A DNA stretch of 64,000 bases from Aurelia coerulea (taxonomy: Eukaryota; Cnidaria; Scyphozoa; Semaeostomeae; Ulmaridae): assembly GCA_039566865.1 (NCBI GenBank), contig CM076951.1, positions 20,035,484 to 20,099,483 on the forward strand, given 5' to 3'. The position numbers were made by a program, and so were the translations under genes. Under the pieces are notes generated by a model, which was given only the letters and a program-made list of their open reading frames with translations, ran no database searches and was not told the origin of the DNA. Positions within the stretch are counted from its first letter, which is position 1. The number at the start of each line of letters is the position of its first letter. Of the stretch, positions 44,191-55,055 are shown piece by piece.

Positions 44191-45110
44191 GCTTCTGCTA
44201 TACTCAACTGCTAAATATCGGTGTACATCCTTTATTTCGAGTGGCTTCTCATTTTTGCTGACTGAAGCAATCCTACATATGGAGCTGTTACTGTACTTCA
44301 CGCTGAGAGTGGTTGCTGAGACTGGATGGAATGAATGGAGTTTCTGGTTTCTTTGAGCCAGCTATTGTCTTTGCTTTTTCAAACCTTGAGGCAAGGGGTG
44401 ACCTTTCTTTGAGAATTGCATCTGTTGTGACAAAGGTGGCAGTGATTCCTTTATTACTTGTATCAACAAACTCAAACAATGCTTCAAGGGACAGAATTTG
44501 ATCCTTGTAGAGAAGCTGGAGACAAGCCACTGTGGTTTTGCGCTTGACTCCACCAGCAATACCACCAGGAGGACCTTTCCCATGGCCTGTGGCAAAAATT
44601 GCAACTCTGCGGGCACTCCAAAATTGGATTCATGCAGGCATGAATTCGAGACTTTTTTTTATTTCTTATATTGGCCTGCACACCCGTCTGAGAATGAATA
44701 ACCTTTCTGACTGACTGAAAGTTCTCAGCTAAGTGGAGCATAAGGTGCTTCTGAAAAACATGGACAGCAATGGTATCATGTGTGTTGCAATCAGAGATTA
44801 ACATGAAATTTCCATGTTTCAGTTGGCCATGCTCTTCTCTTTAAAGTAATAGATGAAAGGTTGCTCAATGATTGTTCCAGTGAAACAACTGGGCTTCATT
44901 TTGAACAACCAATGAAAAGTTTCTGGCACAGTCACCTGTGACCAAAAATTCACCATCGATTATCCCCATGTCTTTCCTTTCGTTTAAATAATATTCCTGC
45001 TGCTTGATGAGCAATGAAGTTGTGACGTTTAAGGAGAACAAGATTTTCAATGAAGCAATCTAGAAATTTGTCTAGAGGTTGTATTTTGGACTGGATTTTA
45101 AAGGCACACT
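44191..45110 (-). pseudogene. Unclassified multicopy protein, main part (split gene, part 1)
   Basis: Minus pieces in order: PLDKFLD and NERKDMGIIDGEFLVTGDC leading to SLVVQNEAQLFHWNN (45110-44865); ISDCNTHDTIAVHVFQKHLM (44804-44740); FATGHGKGPPGGIAGGVKR and LEALFEFVDTSNKGITATFV (44620-44288); then NEKPLEIKDVHRYLAVEYS up to 44191. The blocks 'GEFLV..DFAENYS', 'ISDC..HDT.AVH.FQKHL' and 'ATGHGKGPxDGxGGxxKR' recur in many invertebrate genome predictions as an uncharacterised multicopy, probably mobile, family. Aspartates in GDC and ISDC might be a DDE-like core, but that is inference. Frameshifts occur near 44620-44700 and 44860. The 2953-bp transposon cuts it before its last ~80 codons. Confidence 0.5.
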
Positions 45111-45136
45111 CTCATGGCACTGATTGGATGAATAAG

Positions 45137-45421
45137 ACAATATGAAAGAATAGAAGTAGGCAGGATTCAGTATATTCGCTGTACACTGAAATTCACGAAG
45201 ATGATAATGATCAGGCTCCCTTTATTCTAGAAACAAAGTATGATCTAAGAGCATTAAGGCTTTATAATGATCCAGAGGCCAGGTCTTTTGTTCGGGATTT
45301 CAACATCACAACCAGCCAATTACAGCCACAACAGTGTGCCTTTAATATCCTTTACAAGGATTGCTGCACCAAGGCTGAGCTGTATTATGCCTGTGTGTTC
45401 ACCTCTCGTGTGGCAAAATAA
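45137..45421 (+). CDS. Hypothetical open frame without start codon
   Basis: An open stretch of ~95 codons ends with TAA at 45419-45421: DSVYSLYTEIHEDDNDQAPF, YDLRALRLYNDPEARSFVRD, LYKDCCTKAELYYACVFTS. There is no ATG near its beginning, so it could be an internal or terminal exon of a broken gene. Composition is protein-like, but no family was recognised. Confidence 0.25.
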
Positions 45422-46822
45422 ACGTTGCTTCTAGCATCCAGAAATTGTTGAGCAGACTCTCTTGGTCCTTGGCAAGAAGTGACTAATTCTTGGAACAGGT
45501 CAGCTGCCCTTTTCCCTTGAAAAAACACGCGCAACAATTGGCGCAGCTTTGTAAGTTAACAATCAAGCTAAGTGAGAATATAGTTTCTCAAATTACTATG
45601 TAGAGAAATCAATCTGCTTATACTGTCAGCTATTTCTCTTTTCCTTTGATTCAATTTGATGAATTAGCCAAACATATTTGAGTTTATCTGCCTGGCCGGG
45701 TCCCCCTATTTGACCGGATATTTCAAACTCTCTTCTTAAAATTCAAGGAGTTTGCATGTTAGTGGAGGGAACATTTTGGCTATTTTCCAAAGAGCTGGAA
45801 ACTGTGTCCCCCAAAACTCTCTTTTTGCACCTTCAAGTTTATTTAAAATGACATCAAAATCTTCCTGTTGTTTGCTCTTCGGAGTTCTCAACTGATTTGA
45901 TTATCTTTGTGTTGTTTTTCATCCTCTGTCTTTTCAAAAAGTGGTGGAGTTTTGTTCAAATATGAAATGGCATCTCTCAAGTAAACTTCCAAATCAACCT
46001 CGCCAGGTTTGCTGATCAATTTTTCTATGTGGTCCTTTATTAATCGTATGATCTGTAATTTATTTTTGTTCTACCAAGCTTGCAATCTTTAAATACGTGA
46101 AAAGTTTTGACAATTCTTCACCAGTATGCTTGCTTAACAATGAGTCAAACTCTAACTCCAAATTGTCTATTTCCAACATTTTTGTACTCCGTATTCAACA
46201 AAATTCCAACAATCTTCAACTGCAGATAGGGTCTAAATTCGGTTTTTTTACCGCCACATTTTTGCTTCACTTTAATGTCATTTCAATACAGTAAAAACAA
46301 AGAAAAACACAGATTTGCTTGTTTGTGTAATCGGCTGTGACGGCAAAACAGCGATAACTGCAAGGCAAATTCCACAAAGCACTCCCTCCAGCATTGTGAA
46401 TTTAGATACACTGGCCATCATTATAACACGGCTGCTCTGGGCAATCAGTTACCCCATATGCTAGGGTTTGAAGCGACAAAATCAGACTTCTTTGTGATAC
46501 AGAATCAGATCTTCAACTTCGCCATATATCAGCTGAAGTCTACTGAATACTCAGTTGAATTTAGTGCTAAAACCATATGGTAAATATATACCAAATAAGA
46601 TATTAAGTATTACAAAATTCAGTCTTAAAGGCAATCTAAGCATATATAAGCCCTTGATAGAAATAGCTGTGCAAAGACAATAGGCCATGAAACGTGCCGC
46701 ACCATATTTGAGTAGCTGATCTACCTTAACAGGAAATACAGATATCTGATAGGCTAGGATTTGACCGCAAGTGGCTTGAGCCACTTTTATATGCTTACAT
46801 TCACTTTAATGCATTAGTGCTC
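45422..46822. other. Spacer with coding-like remnants on the minus strand
   Basis: Minus readings such as LEFDSLLSKHTGEELSKLF (about 46150-46090) and EVDLEVYLRDAISYLNKTPP (about 46010-45950) look protein-derived but are short and separated by stops. No family assigned. Around 46440-46800 two related phrases, 'GCTAGGGTTTGA' and 'GCTAGGATTTGA', recur. Confidence 0.3.
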
Positions 46823-47053
46823 TTATTTAGCATGCTCTTTGGTTGCATCTTGTGATATGAGACTATTTTGATGCAAACCACTATTTGCTTTAGTTAGTCT
46901 TCTACTTTCTAAGGTATTTTCTAAATTTCTTTTGGGTTCTTGTTTCGACTGAGGTTGGTTCATCACACAATGTAGAAATTTGTCTAGAGGGCAGAATTTT
47001 GGACTACAAGTTAAGCCTGTTGGTAGACGCCCAATGCTTAAATTTAATGGCAT
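46823..47053 (-). pseudogene. Possible fragment related to the unclassified multicopy family
   Basis: The minus ORF contains LTCSPKFCPLDKFLHC. The DNA (TAGAAATTTGTCTAGAGG) repeats a stretch at 45060-45077 inside the split gene, where the reading is IQSKIQPLDKFLDC. The rest of the ORF (K/E/N-rich) is not recognised. Confidence 0.3.
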
Positions 47054-47329
47054 CTACTTCCATAGCTTCATAGTTCTTCTCAAGCATATCACGCAAGGGC
47101 TTGGTCCCAGGGCAGTTTATCCAAGTCCCTAAATGGCAAGGGGGATGAGATAGATTACACATGGGTTTTGCAAGAGCATGGCTATAATGCTGTAAGAACG
47201 TCTTCCTCTGATGTCGCTTCCTCCATCATAGAGCAATTTATTATTAGTTTAAAGAGGACCATGAGAAAGCGACAGTGTTTCGCCAAAGTTGTCATTCATT
47301 ACAAAAGGCAACTTACAGAATTACTCCCA

Positions 47330-47560
47330 ATGCAATTAACAATACCAATACAACAATTACGAACAATTACACTAAACACTAATCAAGATTTAAGATTCAA
47401 TATTAAGATAGAAATTTGCAATACAATAATACCTCTCATACTGTACTCTCTAATTACAACTATACGACACTGCAGAGACGATACCAAGAGGAGCAAAGGT
47501 GCACAACTACCCCCTAGGCCACAACATGAAACAAATAACAAGGACAATACCAGAACAGCG
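47330..47560 (-). repeat. Non-LTR 3' UTR fragment
   Basis: In minus sense it contains TTTGCTCCTCTTGGTATCGT followed by an AT-rich tail; the same phrase (TTTGCTCCTCGGGGTATCGT) occurs at 63571-63590. Probably 3' ends of one truncated retroelement family. Low certainty. Confidence 0.4.
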
Positions 47561-47579
47561 TGTAAAGGGGTCAAATAAT

Positions 47580-49562
47580 AGAATGAACAGCATATGAACA
47601 TTAAACAAGGCTACAAATCAGGATAGCCTGCAACCAAATGATCTGAATTAAGTGAAGAGCCTAAACTTTAGACCCAGATATCATGGCTGGCAAAGTGTCT
47701 TTCTTGGTTGCAAGCTACCCCAAACTACTAGCTATTTAAACGAAAACTGGACATTCAACATTAAACAGAGGGTTGGGATACGGAGGGTATCCATAAGAAA
47801 ATGGACAAGTTAATTAAGCTGTTTCCAAAATAAACTTAATTGTTAAGTTCAAGATTAATGCATTGGCTTCCGAAGTCAGGCTTGCATCTTCGTATAGTAA
47901 AAGCTGCAAAATAGTGTTGCCTGGGGCTTCAAAATATCAGTACATTTGGAGCATCATTTGTTTGTAGTGTAGTTATCCCTCAGTTGAAGTAGGCGAACGA
48001 AAGGCAGAGTGTGGAGGCAAGTATTACGACTCTCATGACCACAGGGGCTACCATGACAAAAGGGGACAGTTTGACATCGCTCTAGATGGGAAACAGGTAT
48101 ATCCTTACAAAAGGCAAGAATGGGCAGCCTTTACCCAATGGTCATATGTCAAGGAAGGGCAATGCTACCATAACCATGTTGGCAGGTTGCGTGATTTTGA
48201 ATCATTTTGCAGAACATTTTCAAATGTTGGCTATGAATAGATATGATTATGACTTAGGGAGTGAGATTCCCTGAGGTTGTCATGCGTTCTTGAAAAGTGG
48301 ATTGATTATTGATTTGCAATGATATACTGTAGAGGGTTACCACCCGCCCATATGCAAATAGGTTTGTGTGGGTTACCACAATATAGGAGCGAAATGTTTA
48401 AGATGGTTAATGCAATGGTTTTCCTATTGATTCACAGTTTCCTGACAGGTTACAGTGAACCTATAAACAGGTTTGTCTGCAAACCCAAATCCGATATCTT
48501 AAAGAGGATTTAGGCAAACAGGTATGTGAATTGTTTATTGGGGGGGGGGTATTGGAAACCATTACCCTGAACCCATGCACAAAATGATTGAAAGGGCCTA
48601 CCCAATGCAAAATGCTTGCTATGTGACTGCAAACCAATATGCAAAATGCTTAGAAATGGTTCTTGGGAACCGATATATAAAGGCTTATTGAAACAAGATA
48701 CAGATGAAAGGCTTGAAAGGGTACCCGCTAATCGACGCAAAGATTTTGGAGAGGGCGCACATGTATGGGAATTGTTTAGTGTTACCACAACCTATACAAA
48801 AGAAGTATTGTGCAGGGCTATTTTGAACCTAGATACGGGTTATTGCTATATAAGCCACACACCATATGCGTAATGGTTTAAGGAGGTCACCATCTGCCTT
48901 TATGCCAGTAGTTTTGACAAGGTGACCACAACCTTCTGTGGGAATGGCGGTTTCGACCATGGGCCACGAGCAATCAGCTATGTACGACGAATGATTCCTA
49001 TGCTATGGTTACCTACACAAGGTAACCTATAAATGGTTACCTATAAATGTTGAAACAAACCATCAAGCAGTAAAAAGTCATGATCGGACAGCAGATAAAG
49101 GGACATGTCATATTTCACAGTGGCATATCACCAAAAATCAAGAGAAAGTACCTAAAAATTTGGAAGATATATGGGAGAAGTTTCTTACCTTGCTGAATGT
49201 GGTTAAAGTTAGATGCCAGCAATTTTATTTTCTGCTATTTAAAATCTCAATAGGCTCATCATCTTCTTCTATGTGAGGTTTGATCAGATGGTAATCTGTT
49301 ACAGCACCTAATCTGACATGGGCAATAATGCACCGTTGATGTGGCCTATATTATGATACAAATCATATGTTTACTCACTTTGTTGTTTTTCTTCCACAGG
49401 ATTGCAAGTAAAGCTTGATAATGTTGCTATTCCTTCGTTCTTCTCTTGTCACAGCAAGGAATTGAATGCTGCCATTCAAAAAAACAACACAGTGAGTAGA
49501 AATATGATTTTTATCATAATATAGGCCACATATATAGCAAAACTGCCAAGAATTTCTGAATC
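47580..49562. other. Spacer with short ORFs
   Basis: Plus ORFs at 48086-48274, 48319-48513 and 48616-48873 are closely spaced in a region with recurring GGTTACC/ATGCAAAATGCTT phrases (incl. a direct repeat GGTTACCTATAAAT at 49022-49049) and a G10 run at 48540-48549. No protein family recognised, so they are probably repeat-derived. Confidence 0.3.
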
Positions 49563-50255
49563 TTACTTGCAGCTAATGATCTTCAATTTTATCTTGATAT
49601 AGCTCTTGGGTGGCACAGTAATATCAGCATCATCACTTTTATCGATATCATCAAAAGCTTCATTAAGAATATGAATAATCATCACTGCATGCTTCATTCT
49701 CCATGTTTCTACTTTGTTGAGCACATCATCAAGGTTGAACAGTTGACTGCAACATCGTAAAATTTGACTAACATGACAGTCGGTGAATTTCATCATGATG
49801 GCTGGATTAATGATATGGTTTGCAATATGATTCTACTTAAATGTATCCTGGAGAGACTGAAGCCTTATCTGAAGATTTTCTTTTTGTTCCTGTGTGACTC
49901 TCCTCATTATTGGTGGGACAGGGTCTTTCTTCTCCTTTGAAAGGTGCAACACATCCGATGAACATGCTCCTAAACATTGACATTTGGCTAGACAGAGATC
50001 ACAGCACCCAAGGGCTGCAACTGGGTGAATTCCAGGAAAATTGCTTTTATTGCACTTTCTCCTACATGAATCACCAGTTACATATTGATTCATACACATT
50101 TGACAGTGGCTTTTGAGAAAGCCATTATGCAGCAAATAACATTTACTGATTTTGTTGTCACAACCAGATCTACCATATTCTTGGAGATATGCTTCAACTG
50201 TTTTTGAAGGGCCAAAGTGTATAACTCTGCCCGCAGTCTTACAGTCAACACCCAT
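49563..50255 (-). pseudogene. RecQ-like DNA helicase, C-terminal fragment
   Basis: The minus ORF 50255-49833 reads MGVDCKTAGRVIHFGPSKTV, EAYLQEYGRSGCDN (helicase motif VI, whose arginine finger reads QE.GR.GRD in family members; here GRSGCD) and ISKCYLLHNG. A zinc-binding domain follows: SHCQMCMNQYVTGDSCRRKC ... GCCDLCLAKCQC. The frame 49796-49563 is likely its decayed tail. These are helicase motifs V-VI and the RecQ Zn-binding region; motifs I-IV are missing. The loss of the arginine finger and absence of an N-terminal half mark it as a pseudogene. RecQ-like genes of this sort are repeated in cnidarian genomes and may travel with transposons. Confidence 0.7.
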
Positions 50256-52314
50256 TCCAATGGGTCATGCTCGCACCCATTTGCTTAAACTCCTTTCCAA
50301 GACTTAGCTCAAACATATTCTAGCTTAAGGCCCAACCCTTGCAGTCAAACAAGAACAAGGAAGTGACTGATCAGAATCAAAAATGAAAGTGAAAATGACG
50401 ACGTGAATCCTGAAAGGATTGGAAACACTGACTGGAAGGTACTTTTAAACGGCTTAACATCTTGTTTCTCGTACAAGTATAAAACGAAACCGGTTATTTA
50501 TATTGGCTCATTTTGGACTTTAGGTCGGCCAAGCAAGCCATCACGAACTTCGATCGAAAGTTGTTGGTTTACAAGGATGGCACTTTATTCGTTAAATTTA
50601 TCTTTGTTCAAAAAATTCGCAGTGCTTTCTTTCAGTCACATGAATACATTGGTTTCAAGTATATGCAGCTTGCATTCATTGTGTAACGCTAAACGCAGAA
50701 TCCTTACCAAATACTTGAGGCGATAATAGGGGAAGCCCTTTGGGCATTGATGCAGCATATTTATGATTGCCTTTTCGTCATCATGCTTGCTTTTGACTAC
50801 AGGCTTGACATTTCAATATCCACTCTTGTATTCAATTCTGAGTCTTTCTTCCTCCTTAGGAGTTGACTTTTGTGAGTACACATATTTTATAAAAGAAACT
50901 GGCTTACAAGAAACTAGTACTAGGATGGCAAAACCTTAAAGAAACCCTGGTACCATGTTTGAGAAGTGCTAAGAAACTTCTAAAAGCAAAATCCAAGAAA
51001 ATCGTGGGGAAAATGTTATTGAGCCTTTATTTTCTTGTAATATTCTTGATATTTTCATGCTTTTTTCAATCTCTTGTTTCAGAAAAGACAGACGTTTTGG
51101 AATTGCTGTTTGTTACGATTGGATATCATTGCTAGAGCTAACATTTGATGCAAGTTGCAGTTTTCTCTGTATGGTCGTCTTCATCAAGCTGGACACAACC
51201 TTAACTGTGTTTAATTCTCGTGATAATCTGAACAGAAGCATACACCATGTTAGATGAAATTACTGTTTAAATTATATGGCCTGTCTTTTTTCAGCACATT
51301 CCTTGTTCAACCTCAATGGCTGGGTTCTGTAATGGGGTAGACAAAATCTCTTCTTGACTGATAGTTGCCTCGGCAGTAGTCAACTGCTCATTTTTGGGGC
51401 TAGTACAAATTTTTATAGAGATCTTTTATAACCATGGAGTGAAAAATCATCAAATTGAGACTTTTTTGGGACGTTAATTCTAAATTATCCCTTGCATATC
51501 GAACAAAAATCTCATTCAAAACGTCACATCATATCCTTTCCAGATTCGTGAGATATAGAACATCATTATTGATGACATAAAATAAAAAAGAACATCTAAA
51601 ATTTATTCGAGGCCCCAATCTAAGGCGGTAGAAGTTTTGCTCCCAGCCAAATATCTCTGAGAATAATTCAAAAATGATAGTTATGCGCCCTGTTTTCGCT
51701 GTCATTTTTCATATGCACCTAAATCCTTTTGAGGTTTCAGCCATCAGGGCGCATCAGGGGCCTCCAAAACAGGTCTTCTTATGGCTTCATGGTTTCAAGG
51801 GGTTCGCTTTGAAGCTTATCTGACCTTTAGTCTACTTCTTTCTTTCTCAGGATGTTTATTTGCTCCTAGCATTCGGAAAAATATTGCTCTTGGCAAAAGC
51901 AACTTTGTCAACAAGCAGCGCGACGTTTTGCAAACAGATTATGGATCCGATTTTCCCGAATGGATTCATCTGTGGGAAAATGTTGGAATGCAGTTTTCTT
52001 TTTCGATTGACTTTCTTGATGTTAGCGATTAGTCTGTTGCAGCTTTTGTAAAGTAATTGTGAGTAGCGCAACCAGCCATCTCCCCTTTCATCGTGTCAAT
52101 GGACCCGCAATAAAAGCTTTAGAAATCATTGAGACCCGAAAATTTGTATATTCACCTCTGACGTCAGAATGCGTGGGTTTCGAAAGCGAGGCTGCAACAA
52201 GGAAGTCAGACGCGCGGGACAAATGAGGAGGTTTAAGCATTAATTACAGAGAAACTGATATTCATTTTCGAAAAATATTCTTATTTTCATCTTTATGGCA
52301 CTTAGAGCTTTCGA
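50256..52314. other. Long spacer without recognised genes
   Basis: ORFs at 50403-50726, 51057-51257 and 51781-52071 have no motif. No repeats noticed beyond small ones. Confidence 0.3.
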
Positions 52315-52934
52315 TTAAGCACAAGTTGTTTCAACGTTGCAGGTCCCCTTTAATGCATACTGGTTTGTTGTTTGACGAAAAATAATTCTTTGTGCATTCA
52401 CACGCACCGGTTTCAGCTCAGCTATCACCTCAGAGAAAATAGCACCAAATTTTGTATCATTGCCCACATACTTGCAGGAGAGTAACAAATTCGTCTGCAC
52501 AGGGCTCTTCTCAATGACACAAGTGGTCACTGGAGCTAGGTTCAAGACAGAAAATGAGGTTGCCTTGGTTGCTCTTGAACCAGTTGCCGTGAACACAGAA
52601 GAATCCACACATTTATTTCAGAAACTTGTCCATACCATTTTCTGAACGCTGGCTTTCGTGCATAGCTGTGCCCCATGCAAAGAAATAATGCTCGTATAAT
52701 GTGACACAGCACCACCATAAGGTAGGGATAAAAAATGGGTAGCATCAATGGATTGAAAATAGTAACTTGTAATGTTTTAAAGGAATATCCAGAGAACCAA
52801 GGAGGGCCTAGGTTAAAGGGAATAGACATAGCTATACCGACAAGCTGCTTTAAATAGGCCGAAGAAACGCCCACAAACCCATTGTTTCCTTCGCCACACA
52901 AAGGAACGGCAGCCGTCACAGTTGTTGAATACAA
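52315..52934 (-). pseudogene. Possible tnp2-like (CACTA) transposase fragment
   Basis: The minus frame 52608-52315 has VQTNLLLSCKYVGNDTKFGA and FSEVIAELKPVRVNAQRIIF, ending ALKGTCNVETTCA. This resembles 'K..N+LL..L+YG...PK...+L...+.EL..L...G+' and the following 'GT+.....D' of animal tnp2-like proteins, but it is weak. The overlapping ORF 52934-52542 in another frame has no motif. Confidence 0.3.
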
Positions 52935-52966
52935 TAGATTATATTTTTCAACTTGGCCTGGGCTAG

Positions 52967-53486
52967 CCTGTTAGCCAGACCCAATTTCAATGGAAATAGT
53001 GGTATGTTCAATACCGCCATAGAACTTGTTCAAACCTCGTTTGAGAATTCCTCAGAATAATTTGCTGATTATTTGCAAAGAAACTAGGCATCAGTTTATC
53101 AAGAACGGCATTCAGGCTGCCTCAAGAAAACCTAGGTTCTTTTATGCGGTTTTCTACTGTATTTACCCAGGAAGCTCTTTGAAATTTTTCTGAAAAAGAA
53201 TACTGCAATCTGAATGCGCCCTGATTACTTTTTGTTCCGCCTTGCATAGAAATTTAATCTCTGACGTAAGGGTCTAATCATGCAATTGATTAAGCTGTCT
53301 CCCTTGCTGCACTAAAATAGTTCGCTCTTTGTTTTTATGATAATATTTTGAGCTGCGAGATAATTATGTGCATACATTCTCCACAAAACTTGGAAAACAG
53401 CCCTCTTGAAATAGAGGCTCTGAAAGAGCTTTATAGCGGTATTGAACAGACCACTATTTCCTTTAAAATTGGGTCTGGCTAACAGG
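52967..53486. mobile_element. 520-bp MITE with ~55-bp TIRs
   Basis: The left end CCTGTTAGCCAGACCCAATT and right end AATTGGGTCTGGCTAACAGG are inverted repeats. Similarity continues ~55 bp inward (AAATAGTGGTATGTTCAATACCGCCAT versus ATAGCGGTATTGAACAGACCACTATTT). Flanks are CTAG on both sides (52963-52966 and 53487-53490), a possible CTAG target duplication, though its palindromic nature makes the boundary ambiguous. No coding capacity. Confidence 0.75.
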
Positions 53487-53699
53487 CTAGGCCTGGGCAG
53501 CTTTTAACTACGTCGATTTTCTTCAATTTCATGGAACTTGGTAAACTAATACTTTCATGAACAGTAAAGTTAGTTACATTTGTTGCCTGACAATTTGCCC
53601 GGAGATTGCCCACTTTACTTCCGTTAACATACTTGAATTGCTACAGTCTAGAATATCTTTTCTCTTTTATAGTATTAGGTCATGCTGATACATTGACAT

Positions 53700-54336
53700 G
53701 CAGTCATTATTTGGATTATTTAATGTAGGATACTACTTACATTTCAATCTCGAGGTTAACGCCTTCTTCAACCTCAATGTTATCTTGCCCTTCCACATTA
53801 ATTGTATCACGGGCAGCGTCAGGTCCTTCATCAACTTCAGGACCACCGTCAACCTCTTTTTTGTGCATGAATTCATTGCATGTCTTTTTTTTTACTGCCA
53901 ACGCATTGCACTCTAAAACTAAATTTTTGCGCAAAAGCGAAATTTTGTTGTTGTTGTACAACATGTTTAGGTTGTATTCCATAGCTGTGGTATCATCCAT
54001 GGCAAATAGATACAGCTTTTGAAGCTCATCAATCAACACGCTTTGCTCCCACGCAGTGGCTGCTTTTCTCTCATCAAACTTGGATGGATGTACACAATTC
54101 ATCCACTAGGATTTCGAGAGGTTTGCAAAGCGCCAATCAAGTTGCTCTGTAAACTTTGCCATCATTTTATCGCCGACTTTAGTGAGTGAATCCTTCCAGC
54201 TCTCGTGCGATCCATCATTTCCTTGTTCCACTGCCCTCCATCCTCCTCTATTGCGAACGGTTGGGAACTCAGGATCTGCAAGTAGAGTATCTCCCCAATT
54301 CCATCGAAATCACAATTAGCGAAGACTCCTTTGAAA
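53700..54336 (-). pseudogene. Unidentified coding remnant, interrupted by the 6.7-kb transposon
   Basis: The minus strand from the transposon border reads YFKGVFANCDFDGIGEILYL and FAIEEDGGQWNKEMMDRT (54336-54170). After a shift it reads WKDSLTKVGDKMMAKFTEQL (54200-54130) and, past a stop, SKFDERKAATAWEQSVLIDE with an E/D/P-rich tail (54102-53737). The reading on the other side of the transposon (from 61023) is also open on the minus strand. A target gene split by the insertion is plausible, but its family is not recognised. Confidence 0.35.
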
Positions 54337-54338
54337 TA

Positions 54339-54536
54339 CCGGGTGTCCCAAAAAAACGCAACAGATTCAAAAAATTCTGGCGCAAGCTGTTTCAAATTGA
54401 TACTCAAATTATTATTTTTATTTAAATCTGCAATGATTAGATTAAATTTTGATATATTTTTCAGAATTTTCGGTGACTTGAGTGAAGAGTTAAAAATCAT
54501 CAAACTTCAAATTTGCTGTCAGGGCAAAACCAGAGC
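54339..54536. repeat. Left outer TIR
   Basis: Pairs with 60825-61020 in inverted orientation, e.g. GATTAGATTAAATTTTGATA, GAAGAGTTAAAAATCA and CAAAACCAGAGCTNC in both. Confidence 0.8.
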
Positions 54537-54874
54537 TACCAGCATTACTACCAGCATTACATACTGTAAAATTAAAGAAAGGCAATATCTGAAACGTCAC
54601 ATGATTAAGAACAAGCACACAACTTCATTAAGAAACTGTAACAAACGGATATCTTACTGATTCATAAGTTATCCATTCTCGAGGGAGCTCTCAATGTTTA
54701 TTCATAATTGAAAGTATACATGTAATAATGGCCTAGTCACTTTAGAAAACGCAAGCAACCATCATGGACACGGCTGTGTTTTGACAGAACTTTATGAAAG
54801 TGTCTGTTCAATGTTCAATTAAATTGCGTGTTTGCCAACATTTTTGTTGTCAACAATGTTTGTCAACAATGTTT
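54537..54874. other. Left-arm-specific sequence of the 6.7-kb element
   Basis: About 340 bp between outer and inner TIR blocks on the left that have only ~45 bp as counterpart on the right (60781-60824). Either an insertion on the left or a deletion on the right. No gene. The phrase TTGTCAACAATGTTTGTCAACAATGTTTTG at 54846-54875 contains a short tandem duplication. Confidence 0.5.
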
Positions 54875-54984
54875 TGCAATCCACCTTTTCAGGGCCCCCC
54901 GCAACGCAATCACGTGTCTCTCTAATCTTGGAATCTGATTGGTTGAATACTTAGCGCGGCAAAAGTTTGGACAAACATTAGGCC
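54875..54984 (+). promoter_or_regulatory. Inner TIR block, left: probable promoter of the recombinase gene
   Basis: This 110-bp block contains GGGCCCCCCGC, an E-box CACGTG, and CTGATTGGTTG (inverted CCAAT box). It ends 71 bp before the ATG at 55056. The same block in matching orientation precedes the transposase ATG. Promoter role is inferred from position and motifs. Confidence 0.5.
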
Positions 54985-55055
54985 ACAGCCATACTGCAAA
55001 GCGACGTACAGTGAAAACATTCTCGATTGAATTCTGAAGTACAGAGAATAAAGTC

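Noticed and set aside
48086..48873. Three consecutive plus-strand ORFs as one multi-exon gene
   Set aside because: Translations show no domain, and the DNA is full of short direct repeats; no splice-supported joint was evident.
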